Part shown: in pieces, positions 20,966 through 30,810 of the stretch
How positions within the stretch are numbered: the first letter of the stretch is position 1
How the letters are laid out: each line of letters begins with the position of its first letter
NCBI RefSeq assembly: GCF_001540865.1
Contig: NC_033621.1
Span: forward strand, 16,881,612 to 16,945,611
Source: Ananas comosus
Lineage: Eukaryota > Streptophyta > Magnoliopsida > Poales > Bromeliaceae
Length of the DNA: 64,000 bases
Reading direction: 5' to 3'
Made by a program: the position numbers and the translations under genes
The notes under the pieces: generated by a model
The model's input: the letters and a program-made list of their open reading frames with translations, nothing else
The model's database searches: none
Told to the model about the DNA's origin: nothing

Positions 20966-21754
20966 GGCCTGTCTGGATGCACAGTAAAAAAATTCCATGG
21001 TGTTTAAATACCGTGGTTTGGGTCCAAACGAAATGAAGAATCCTGTAACTCCAACAAAATTCTATATGTTTTTTTAAAAGCTGTTTGGATGCACATTATA
21101 CAATTTCACAGGATTTCTGACAATCTTAAAAAATTAGCTATTATGGACTTTAAATTTAAATTATTAGTTATTAACTGGCTTTAAATTTAAAATTTAAGAG
21201 TATTAAAGACATCTAAATATAAATTACAATTTCAAATTCGAAAAATTATGACATTTTAGAGAGCCCACAGTTGGTGAAGGCGCTACTTGCATGAACATGT
21301 AATTCCATACAAATAAATTGTAATCTTCAGGAAATACAAAAAGGCCTCCTCACTACCTTGGCCATGGTTACCCTCAATGCTTTGGCAACTAGACTCCCCT
21401 TCCTCCTACAAAACCCTCTAAAACCATTCATGTAAATTAAACTTTGCATTTGATGCCTCTAACCTGATTCTATCAACAACTAACAAAATTCCAAAGCATT
21501 TGATCCTCACCCACAACTACAACCCCATATCTAAACACAATTTCACAATGCTGTACCAAATCAATAAGCTCTAGGAAGTACATAAAAAATACAATAAAAT
21601 ACCATAAATACATCTTAAAAAAATATTGAAGGGAATATAGATGCCACATAAGAAAAAGACAAAATACTCAGATTGATCTAGTGCAAAAAAAATGGATGAT
21701 GGGAGAAATTGAAGCTATTAAAAATAAAAAATAAAAAGCTAACAATTCTCTCTT

Positions 21755-22200
21755 TACCCGTTGGAGGAGGAAAGTGGTGCGGCGCCTCTCCGGCCATCGC
21801 AGGGAGAGGGGCGGTTGGGGAGCGGTAGCGAGGGTACGGCGTTGGTGAGAGAGGAGCGAGGCGAGAGCTCGACGGCGGCGGCAGCCGTGGCCGAGATGAG
21901 TGCGTCGGCGGAGGCGGTGGCCGACGTGAGGGCGGGGGCGGAGGCGGCAGCCGAGGTGAGTGCGGCTGCGGAGGCGGCGGCCGAGGTGAGTGCGGCGGCG
22001 GAGGCGGCGGCCGGGGTGAGTGCGACTGCAGAGGCAACGACTGAGGTGAGTGCGGCGGCGGAGTCGGCAGACGAGGTGAGTGCGATGGCGTCGGTGGCGG
22101 CCGAGGTGAGTGTGGAGGCGAGGGAGGGAGGTAAAATAGTTGGGGGTGTGGAGAAGTTGGAGGTTGGAGAGGGAGGGAGATCAGGGTAGAGTCGGTAGAC
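21755..22200. repeat. GC-rich 30-bp minisatellite
   Basis: From about 21895 to 22110 a 30-bp unit built on GCCGAGGTGAGTGCGGC recurs about seven times, inside a 450-bp GC island within strongly AT-rich DNA. It gives long Ala/Glu/Val or Pro/Ser frames on both strands, but these follow from the repeat, not from selection for protein. It may be a captured fragment inside the TIR element. Confidence 0.7.
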
Positions 22201-22319
22201 TCTGGAGAGTAAAAAAAAACGAAAAAGGGGGCGTGCGTGCGCAAGAGGCACGCCGAAAAATGGAGTTTTGATTTTGGAGAAATTTTTGAATTTGAGTTCA
22301 GGGTTAAAATAGAGTTAGA

Positions 22320-22944
22320 ATAATTTTGTGTTTGGTAGAGAATTAAGTTTAGTCCAGATAAGTATTTGCTTAGAGGAGCTAAAATAAGAAGAATAGTAGG
22401 TTGTTATAAATAGAAAATAATAATTTTGCTCCAATTTTTATATTTGAGTTTAAAATTTTATTTTATATTTCAAATTTAAATAGATAACTTTTAAAATTAA
22501 AAAATTCAAATTAAAATTTATTTTTAAATCTCAAATTTAAAAATTTAAATCAAATCTAACAAATATAAAATTTTAATAATTAAAAATAACAATTTAAAAT
22601 TTAAAATTTAAATTTATTTTAAAATTTAAATTTAAAATTTAAAAATATAAATATTAATTTTAAGATTACAAATTAAACATTTTAAAAATTACAAATATAA
22701 AATGTCAAATTTAAATTTTAAATAATTAAAATTTAAAAATAATAATATTAATTTTAAGATTATAAATTATAAATTTTTAAAATTTTTTATTTAAAGTTAA
22801 AATTTTTAAATTATATTAAAATTTTAATTGGGATGGGATTAACTTTAATCCCACCCAATATGTTTATTTCGAGAATAAGTAAGAAGTGTTTATTCCACAA
22901 ATAGATGTAAGGAAGAACTAGATCAATTTTATATTTAGATAAAA
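22320..22944. repeat. AT-rich palindromic flank, left of Cassandra
   Basis: Dense AAATTTAAATTT-type runs. Its counterpart continues at 23653-24230 after the Cassandra insertion. The words GTGTTTGGTAGAGAATTAAG (left) and GTTTTGGTAGAATGACAAG (right) suggest two related AT-rich modules. Confidence 0.5.
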
Positions 22945-23110
22945 TGTGACGCCCCAACTTCCCAGGGGGTCACCCATCCTAGGACTACTCCCGTCCTAGC
23001 ACGCTTAACTCTCTTAACCTCTTGGGCCTTGCCACCATCCAAAATGCTTAAGCCGGGTTAAGAGTTTAGTCCTATTATATCTTATATATAGGACTATCTG
23101 GGGTCTCACA
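22945..23110 (-). repeat. Cassandra LTR 1 (166 bp, minus-strand 3' LTR)
   Basis: Bounded by TGTGACGCCCC on the plus strand and GGTCTCACA. It contains the 5S-like boxes and a TATATATA-like block near its U3 side. It differs from LTRs 2 and 3 at a few positions (for example GACGCCCCAAC against AACGCCCCGAC). Confidence 0.9.
22964..23012 (-). promoter_or_regulatory. 5S rRNA-like Pol III promoter in Cassandra LTR 1
   Basis: On the minus strand AGTTAAGCGTGCTAGGAC matches the plant 5S box A region (AGTTAAGCGTGCTTGGGC), GAGTAGT the intermediate element, and CTAGGATGGGTGACC box C. Spacing equals that of 5S genes. The same block lies in LTR 2 (about 23282-23330) and LTR 3 (about 23501-23549). The rest of the 5S gene is absent, so this is not an rRNA gene. 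Confidence 0.9.
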
Positions 23111-23262
23111 ATCTCCCCTCCTTTAAGCTCTGACGTCCTCGTCAGGCTCAGACTCACAAGTACCAGGCGATGTGAGACTCGTCTCGCTAGCCCGTCATCC
23201 AGACCCTGGCTCAGCCGAAACTCATCTCACACTTCCGGCTGGTAATTGGCTCTGATACCATC

Positions 23263-23428
23263 TGTAACGCCCCGACTTCCCAGGGGGTCACCCATCCTAG
23301 GACTACTCCCGTCCTAGCACGCTTAACTCTCTTAACCTCTTGGGCCTTGCCACCACCCAAAATGCTTAAGCCGGGTTAAGAGTTTAGCCCTATTATATCT
23401 CATATATAGGACTATCTGGGGTCTCACA
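23263..23428 (-). repeat. Cassandra LTR 2 (166 bp, middle)
   Basis: By eye apparently identical to LTR 3. It is flanked on the left by the primer-binding site complement GCTCTGATACCA (23250-23261 region) and on the right by the polypurine tract complement ATCTCCCATCCTTT. Confidence 0.9.
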
Positions 23429-23481
23429 ATCTCCCATCCTTTAAGCTCCACTTCCGGCTGGTAATTAGCTCTGATACCATC

Positions 23482-23647
23482 TGTAACGCCCCGACTTCCC
23501 AGGGGGTCACCCATCCTAGGACTACTCCCGTCCTAGCACGCTTAACTCTCTTAACCTCTTGGGCCTTGCCACCACCCAAAATGCTTAAGCCGGGTTAAGA
23601 GTTTAGCCCTATTATATCTCATATATAGGACTATCTGGGGTCTCACA
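23482..23647 (-). repeat. Cassandra LTR 3 (166 bp, minus-strand 5' LTR)
   Basis: Followed directly by the right TSD copy TAAAA. The 53-bp internal piece before it keeps both the polypurine tract and the primer-binding site but has lost about 100 bp between them. Confidence 0.9.
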
Positions 23648-24248
23648 TAAAAATTAAGTATTTTTCACAAATAAGAAAAAAAAGTGTTTTGGTAGAATGA
23701 CAAGAATAGTGAGTAATTATAAATAAAAAATAATAATATTATCCCTTATATTATATTTGAATTTAAATTTTTAAATTTTATATATAAATTTTTAAATTTA
23801 AATATATTATTTTGAATTTCAAAAATTTATATTTCTAAACTCAAATTCAAAAATTCAAAGTTCTAAATTTTAACTTTGAAATTGTTAATACAAGATTAAA
23901 TCTAAATTCAAATATATAAAATATGAAATTTTAAATTTAAAAAATTTAAATATCAATTTAAATTTAAATTTTAGAATTTAAAATTATAAAATTTTAACTT
24001 TAAAATTACAAATTATAAACCTTTAAAATTTTAATTTTAATTTTTTAAAAATTTAAATATGAATGGAAATAGCTATTCTCACCCTACTCCCACACAAGGG
24101 GTGGGATAACTATCCCACCCTTTAACAAGTTATCCTGAGTGGGATAGTTATCCCACTCCCCTTTTTTTGTGTTTGGGTATAAGGGCGGGATTATTCCTTA
24201 TCCCCAACCCAACACTATCTTTAAGTATAATTTAACTAATACTCAAAG

Positions 24249-24839
24249 CCCCCTTTGGTTTGGGGGTAACAAATATTGGGATAAACTTTTTTATCCATGA
24301 AATAGCTTGCTATTCTGGAATAGTCAGGAATAAAAGTAAAATTATGCTTGGTTTGTAATGATGTATTTTTAGGAATAATTAAAATTGTGTTGGGTTAATT
24401 TTATGGAATAGTAGAGGATAGTGGAGAAAAATAATCGTTGCATTTGATATATAATATATAATTTAATAATAATTATTTAAATATAATTTACTATAAAATT
24501 TATTATAATATTTAAATATAAATAACATGTATAAATATAGTATAATTAATAATTTTATAATAAAAACAATATATTATAATATATAATATATTATATCTAT
24601 ATAATTTAATTTTAATTCAATTTATTATTTTAATAAAGTCTGAAATTAAACCTTAGAATAGCACTATTCTACCAAAATGGTTGAATAGCAAATCCCAAGC
24701 TATTCTAGGATAGCCGAGAATAGCAAGATTTGACCGGAAAAAAATATCCCGGCCAAAAAGCACCTAGTTTAGCAGAATAGTGGGAAATAACTTTTGTTAT
24801 CGCTAGTTTATCCCTGAACCAAACAGAACTTATTTTTGA
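24249..24839. mobile_element. Small TIR element (MITE) with AT-rich core
   Basis: The left end CCCCCTTTGGTTTGGGGGTA and the complement of the right end (AAGTTCTGTTTGGTTCAGGG) are related. Just inside, the words TAGCTTGCTATTCTGGAATAG and AAGCTATTCTAGGATAGC echo each other. The core has no coding frame. TSD not resolved. Confidence 0.5.
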
Positions 24840-25038
24840 ACCTCCAAATACCTCATAATAAATTTTTTCTATACTCATAGCATAATTAAACTATGCTCTA
24901 AAAAAAAATAGCATCCAAACAGGCCCTAAACCTAGAATCCGAAAATCAACTATAAAGTCGACAGCTCTGTTCGCCTCTGAAAAAGATTGTCCTCTCGCTT
25001 CTCTCGCAGCCCATTCCCTCGCCGATTTTGAGCCCAAA

Positions 25039-25203
25039 ATGGCTCCTTTCTTCCCTAGGTCTCAATCTCTAACCACCTCACGCCCATCAAAACCCTTGAT
25101 GATCCCATTCCTTGCCATCTTATATACCAAAGACGTATCAAAGGGCATCGATCAACAACTCCCGCCACCAAAATACCAATTTTCTAGCTTAATAGCTTTA
25201 TAA
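25039..25203 (+). CDS. Small open frame, 54 codons, product unknown
   Basis: ATG in the context CCCAAAATGGCT after a C/T-rich leader. The frame encodes MAPFFPRSQSLTTSRPS, a hydrophobic stretch LMIPFLAILY, then TKDVSKGIDQQLPPPKYQF, and stops after SSLIAL. It lies in non-repeat-looking DNA between a TIR element and an LTR. It could be a small secreted or membrane peptide, a first exon of a lost gene, or chance. I recognise no family. Confidence 0.25.
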   Translation: MAPFFPRSQSLTTSRPSKPLMIPFLAILYTKDVSKGIDQQLPPPKYQFSSLIAL

Positions 25204-25626
25204 ATCAGGTAATAACCTGAGTTTCAGGGGAATATAATTTTAAAAATGTTTAACTACTAGTCAATAGGGGCAGAGCTATGAAAACTTAGGGGGGCCATGG
25301 CCGACTTTCCATAATTGCATAATAGTCCCTTATTTATAAAAATATTTAAAAGATATATTTTTAGCTAATCTTAAAAGTATATTAACTGACCTATCTTTTA
25401 AAAAAATTCTTAGCGTTAAGATAGTGCTCTCTCAATGGATTTATTTGATTTTTTTTGTTTAGTACCTTCGGAAATTCTAATTATTCTAGATAATCATTTT
25501 ATTTAATTAAGTTAAAGATTATATAAAATTTAATAGCTCTGTCAAGTAGTCTCATGAGGTCTCAATATTTGCTCTTTTGATTGCAAAAACAAATTCCTTG
25601 CGAATATACTCTCTTAGGACATTATA
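25204..25626. other. No recognisable feature
   Basis: AT-rich stretch up to the LTR start at 25627; no coding or repeat signal supported. Confidence 0.35.
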
Positions 25627-26848
25627 TGTAAGGACTGAGATTTTGGCAGTACAGCTAAACTCTCTATTGACGATTTTTTTGTCTGTAATTTAATTACATA
25701 AGTACTCGTCGAGTTTCTGGAAAAAACGAGTTAGGATAAAGAAGTTACGCGATCATTACTAATCACTTAAAGTGAATAGTAACTCCGTTTTTCCGAAAAG
25801 ACCGATTAGTGGAGATGGCTTCTGGTGCGTATCGGACTCCGTTCATAGCACTCCAATAGCTCGTTTTCAATGGTTCGACTATTCTGGAACCATTGGCGCA
25901 GACTGATTTCAAATCTGACACACGATTTTCGAGAAAAATGGAGATACATGTTTTATATGTATTGGTGAGCGAGTTTTGCCTATTGGAGAGAGGACGGGTT
26001 TCGTCGCGAATCCGCGACCAAACCGGGCGAAACAAAATTGTGGGTTTGATGTCTCTGTTGTGTTGATCGCATTGGTGCGATCCGTTCGCAAATCTGACGA
26101 ACTGATCTCCTGTTATTGCGTACTGATCGAGGAGGGATTATTCATGGCAAAAACGGTAATTTTGCGAAAAGTCTTACATTTTATGTACCATTTTGCGTGA
26201 ATTTGAACGTCAAGGTGTGTACACGCGAAATACACGTGCTGGGAGGGACCTGGCTGAAAACATTCATCTTTGGAGGACCCTTGTACACATTACATCTTAT
26301 ACATATAGGTATGTTTTAGGGTTTTCATGGTCTAACCCTAACCCTAACCCTAAACCTTGCCACCCTGAATCGCGACCCCAACCACCTTCACCTCTCTCCC
26401 CTGCCCTCGCTGCGCGCACCCCGGCCGCCTGCGCACGCCGCCGGCCGTCGGAGTGGCCGCTCCTCTCTCTCCTCCATTTTCTTCTCCACCATCTCTGCCC
26501 GTGGGACCATATATGATGACCTTCACCCTCGGGCACCCTCGCTAGTAGCAGCCCCGACCTCCGACGACTCCCCACATCGGTCGCTGCCGTCCTGGCGCGC
26601 CGCCGTCGCTACCTGAGCTCCTCGCGGCAGAGTTAGGTCAACTTGGGCTGAGCTTGAGTTAGCTCTTGGCTCGTGCGCTACCGATGCCTTGTGCCATCCG
26701 CACCGCCCTTCCTCGACCCTCGGCGACCTCCCCGATCGGTAGCCGTCGGCCCTGCGGGCCGCCGCCGCCGCTCTTGGCAGCCTGCGGCAGCCCCAGGCTA
26801 TTGCGGGCTGAGGTTGGGACCTCATTTTCTCCCCGCATTACTGCCATC
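25627..26848 (+). mobile_element. LTR family C, plus copy, truncated by a copia LTR
   Basis: Starts TGTAAGGACTGAGATTTTGG and matches copies at 38957 (plus) and 30790 (minus). Shared landmarks are CACTTAAAGTGAATAGTAACT, GTATCGGACTCCGTTC, CCAATAGCTCG and ATACATGTTTTATATGTATT. A CCCTAA-rich run lies at 26331-26355, followed by a GC-rich, CCG-rich segment to 26848. At that point the copia LTR begins. Confidence 0.7.
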
Positions 26849-27934
26849 TGTTAAGGATTTTGTATTGGCAAGTTTCGTGAAGTGAGTCGGAGTCTTGAAG
26901 GATCGAAGCGGATTGACGAAGATTGAAGAATTCAAGATTTCGAAGATTTTGGAAAGAAGCTCACAATGTGAATCACGACGTAAAGGTAAAGTTTTAATTC
27001 ATGATATGATGATTCATACTTAGTTATAGGTATTAGAATCATAAACTTAAAGTTTAATGGATTAGAAAGTGCCTCGGAACATTGTGGTACCCGAAACAGT
27101 GCAAAGTGTGAAATTTACACTGTGTACCGGTACAGCAAGCGCCCCGTACCGGTACAGCCATCAACATTGGCAATGTAAATTTTCGTTCCGTCATTGTGTA
27201 CCGGTGACAGCTTTTCGCGTAACGGTACACAGTGTAAAATCGTGAAAACTTTCTAATCCGACTTCAATTGATTCTAAAGTTTATAAATAAGCTATTGGGG
27301 TTCTCTAACATATCAAGCATCACGAAAATACATGTTTGAGAAACCCTAGAGGCTCGGATTTCATCTAAAACCTATTTTCTACAAAAAGCCTCTTTTAGGT
27401 CAAATCGAGAGATTGGATTTTCATATCAATATGTCGATTTGATCTCCGCTTCGCTTGGAGTTCGCTTCCCTGGTTTTCAACGATACTCTAAGCGAAGGAT
27501 CACCATACACATGATGTTCTTCATGATGGCGTCATGGATTTGGCGTGTTTGACGGCGGTTCGTGGATTCGGATCGTTGGCTCGTGGATTCGAGTGGCGTT
27601 CGTGGATTCGGACGTGTGCGAGGCGTTCGTGGATTCGAACGTGAGGGCGTGGACAACCCGGAGGATTGCGCGATATCCATAAGAGTTAAGAGAGATTAAG
27701 TCCGTGGAGTCGGTAATCACCTTGCTAACTTTTCTCTTAATGGATTATTTTTTCGGCGTGTTGGTCTGTGGGTTTTTCTCCAAATTGGAGTTTTCCCATG
27801 TAAATCTCAGTGTGATTTTTATTTTTCGCATTTATTTTATCACATTGAGATTTGTGGTTTTGCTATTTCACCTATTCACCCCCTCTAGTGATAGATACAA
27901 TCTAGATAGATCCTTGGGCTCCTCAAAACTTTCA
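26849..27934 (+). mobile_element. Ty1/copia 5' LTR, about 1.09 kb
   Basis: Begins TGTTAAGGATTTTGTATTGG and ends CTCAAAACTTTCA just before a primer-binding site. It contains repeated CGTGGATTCG-words (27530-27650) and palindromic GTACCGGTACAG motifs (27127-27160). Length fits the SIRE/Maximus group. Confidence 0.65.
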
Positions 27935-27936
27935 AT

Positions 27937-27948
27937 TGGTATCAGAGC
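27937..27948 (+). promoter_or_regulatory. Primer-binding site, initiator Met tRNA
   Basis: TGGTATCAGAGC two bases after the LTR end, the standard plant copia first-strand priming site. Confidence 0.85.
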
Positions 27949-27971
27949 GGGATAGAATAAATTGTTATCTA

Positions 27972-29604
27972 ATGGCCGAAGGCGGAAACATTAATTGACC
28001 ACCGCTCTTCGACGGCACAAATTATGCTTATTGGAAAGTTCACATGAGAGCTTTTCTAATTGCAATCGATGAGCGCGTTGGCAATCAATCGAATTGGATG
28101 GAAAACATCCTATTGAAAAGGTCGAGAATATTAAAACGCCAAAACCACGGAACAAGTGGACGAAAGAAGAAACGAGACATCTTCGTTTAAGCGCAAGGGC
28201 ATAAACGCTTTATTTAATGCATGTCTCAAACGGAGTTTATTCGTGTTTCGCGCATGCGAAACGGCAAAGGAAATTGGGATACTCTACAAGATTCGCATGA
28301 AGGAACGAGCTTAGTAAAGGTCCAAAAATTGCAAATGCTAACAACAGTTTGATTCTATTCTATGGATGAAAAGGAGACCTTTAGCCGAAGCTATTAATAC
28401 ACGTCTACAAGACGTTGTGAATACATGTGCTAACTTGGGAGAGAAAATCCCGGATTCAAAGGTTATTAGAAAGATTCTTCGAACTCTTCCGGAACGCTTT
28501 CGGGCAAAGGTTGCCGCGATCGATACGGTTAAGCATCCGGACGAGATGAAAGTCGAAGAATTAGTAGGTGCTTTGCAAACTTATGAGATGACTTTTCCTA
28601 CTAATCAATCTTCTTCCAAGTCTTTCTCTAAAAGCACAGGGGTTGCGTTGAAATCGACGAAAGAGGAAGACGGAGACTCGAATTCCGATGGAGAGATCTC
28701 AATTGCCGACTTCGAACATCAATTGGCGCTTCTAACAAAGAAGTTTCGTCGGAATTTCCGAAAGAAGAACAATTCGGACAAGGCTACATCGTCTAAGCAA
28801 CAAACGTTTTCTAAATCTTCTACATCTAAAGAGAAGAAGCGTGCAAAGGCTTCGAAAGAAAAGGATGAATTTGAAGACGAAATCCGATGCTGCAAGTGCA
28901 AAGGCTACGGCCACATCGCAACGGATTGTCCCTTTGCAAGCAAAGACGTGGGATGATACAACTTCAAGTGATTCAAGTTCAAGTGATGAAGAAAAGAATG
29001 AAAATCTTGCTTTATTTGCTAAATCTACCTTGCCTTCGTCTAACATTATATGTTTATTCTCTATTACTACTAATTCCAATATGTCTCTTTCTTCACATGA
29101 TTCTTCGAGCGACAATGGCAAAAGTGAGGAGGAATCAAACGACGACGACATAGCGGAAGCATACAATCAACTTCTTATTGAATCAAAGAAGATGGCCAAA
29201 ACTTAATAAGAAGTTGAGGCGTCGTTTGTTGAATCTCGAAGAGGATAACAACAACTTGAAGACCACGAACAAAGCTCTCGAGGAGGAAAGGGAATCAATT
29301 TTGAAAAATAATTCGGACCTCCAAGAGAAGTTTAATGAAGCGGAATCAACGATCAAATCATCTAACGACAAGATTGGATTTTGGAGCATCAATTTCATGA
29401 ATCGCACAAGTCCAATCAAGCCTTGATCGACCAAGTTCGTCAACTCTAAACCGACATTCAAAAGTTCTCATCGGGATCGAAGAAATTGGACTATATGCTC
29501 GGGTTGGGTCAAACGGATAAATTAGGCCTCGGATATGAAACAGTTTTTGTTGAGAATGATTCTAAATCAACTTCGAAAGTCTCAACAACTTTGAAAGTCA
29601 AGGC
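27972..29604 (+). pseudogene. Ty1/copia Gag remnant (SIRE/Maximus-like)
   Basis: The frame starts MAEGGNIN, meets a stop, and continues PPLFDGTNYAYWKVHMRAFL (28000-28060), the typical copia Gag opening. After a frame change, 28366-28956 is open and contains INTRLQDVVNTCANLG, IRKILRTLPERFRAKVAAI (the UBN2-type Gag core), Lys/Ser-rich sequence and a CCHC zinc knuckle CCKCKGYGHIATDCP (28888-28932). Further frames give an acidic Ser/Asp stretch and a coiled-coil-like piece LNLEEDNNNLKTTNKALEEE (29220-29290). Frame breaks, and the loss of protease, integrase and RT at about 29604, show it is dead. Confidence 0.85.
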
Positions 29605-30790
29605 GTGTCATCGTCGAGGGAGGTTGGCGAGGCACAGGGCTGGCAGCTTGTGGCCTGGGCGGCAGCAGCGGCAGCGGCGGCGCACGGCGACGGCGGCGGT
29701 CGGCGGGGGAGGTTGGTGAGGCACAGGGCGACGCCGGTGAAGGCCCTATAGCCTCAGCCTGGGCTCCAACCCGAGAGAAAGAGAGATAAAGGGAGATGGA
29801 TGGAAGAGAGAGCTACAGGGAGAAGGAACCTCATTCTCCGGCGACGGGCAGTGTGCGCCGGCGGCTGGGGCGCAAGCCGTGCACTCAGGGAAGGGAGGAA
29901 AGGCGGTTAGGTCGGTTAGGGTGATGCGGCTAGGGCTAGGGTTAGGGTTCCAAAGTGAAAAGCTTAAATACGAAGCTCCAATTTGCAGAAAAGTCCCTCA
30001 AAACTCAACATTTCATTCCGAGTCCCTCATAGCACGAGTAAAGTGCACGGATACCCCTCCACGTCCGGTTTCACGCGATTTGGTACATAAAATATCGCAA
30101 TTTTTGCGAAGTTTCCGACTTTGCCAATTCAACCCCTCAGCGAACATTTCGCGTTTCCTGAAAATCCGTTCGTCGGATTTTCGATCCGACAGCACCATTG
30201 CGTTCAGCACGTCGGGTGCATCGAACCTAGCATTTTGTTTCGTCTGATTTGGTCTCCGATCAGCGACAAAACCTGCCCTCTCTCCAACGAATCCACATGT
30301 CATATATAGGCCTAGGTTGAAACCCGAAATCCGTTAATTCAAACTCGTATTTGAATTCCCTACCACCAGTAGGTACTTGAAACATCTCTCACCCATCTCC
30401 AGATCACTTGTACAAAGCACGAGGAGTTTCAAAATGCACGAATAGCAAAGATCGGAAATCGTCTTTTTGATAAAATCCCTTTTTCTCGAAAATCGTGCAT
30501 CGGATCTGAAATCCGTCAGTGCCATTGGTTCCAGAATAGCTGAACCGATTGAAACGAGCTATTGGATCGCTATGAACGGAGTCCGATACGCGCCGAAAGC
30601 CAACTCTACTCCGTGGCTTCTCCGGAAAACCGGAGTTACTATTCACTTAAGTGAAAACTAATAATCGCGTAACTTCTCCGTTTTAGCTCATTTTCTCCTG
30701 AAACTTGACGAGTGCTTATGTAATTAAATTACACACATAAACATCATCAACAGAGAGTTTAGTTGCACTGTAAAAATCTCAGTCCTTACA
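29605..30790 (-). mobile_element. LTR family C, minus copy
   Basis: Inverted relative to 25627-26848. Its outer end reads ATCTCAGTCCTTACA at 30790, and the interior holds CACTTAAGTGAATAGTAACT-type and GGAGTCCGATAC words in complement. The left, GC-rich end (29605-29720) abuts the truncated copia Gag. Flanked on the right by a polypurine tract. Confidence 0.65.
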
Positions 30791-30810
30791 TGAACCCCCC
30801 CTTAAAAGAA
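30791..30810 (-). promoter_or_regulatory. Polypurine tract for a minus-strand gypsy element
   Basis: On the minus strand TTCTTTTAAGGGGGGGTTCA directly precedes the TGTAAGGACTGAG LTR start. This fixes 29605-30790 as a 3' LTR in minus orientation. Confidence 0.7.

Larger units (their letters stand above)
22945..23647 (-). mobile_element. Cassandra TRIM, three LTRs and two internal domains
   Basis: A terminal-repeat retrotransposon in miniature in minus orientation. Three 166-bp LTRs are separated by a 152-bp internal domain (23111-23262) and a deleted 53-bp one (23429-23481). A 5-bp TSD TAAAA flanks the whole array (22940-22944, 23648-23652). On the minus strand each LTR runs TGTGAGACCCCAG ... 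GGGGCGTTACA or GGGGCGTCACA. Spacer GA and primer-binding site TGGTATCAGAGC (initiator Met tRNA) follow, and AAAGGAGGGGAGAT precedes the next LTR as polypurine tract. The 5S-rRNA-like promoter in the LTRs identifies Cassandra. It encodes no protein and must be mobilised in trans. Confidence 0.93.
20966..24926. mobile_element. PIF/Harbinger-like TIR pair with nested insertions
   Basis: The left end GGCCTGTCTGGATGC (20966) is the inverted counterpart of the right end GCATCCAAACAGGCCC (ends 24926). Each is flanked by TAA (20963-20965 and 24927-24929), the TSD type of PIF/Harbinger elements. The interior is AT-rich and non-coding apart from a GC-rich minisatellite. It hosts the Cassandra array (22945-23647) and a smaller TIR element (24249-24839). 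No transposase is seen. The span may merge two elements that happen to have similar ends. Confidence 0.45.

Noticed and set aside
21678..22251. Proline/serine-rich and Ala-rich frames of 142-188 codons
   Set aside because: Products of the 30-bp GC-rich minisatellite read in different frames.
22945..23647. 5S rRNA genes
   Set aside because: Only the internal promoter region resembles 5S. The blocks are bounded by LTR ends, PBS and PPT, which identifies Cassandra.
26331..26355. Possible interstitial telomere repeat
   Set aside because: Only three to four CCCTAA units, and the related LTR copies at 39.7 kb and 29.9 kb have CCTAACC-like words at the same place, so it is part of LTR family C.
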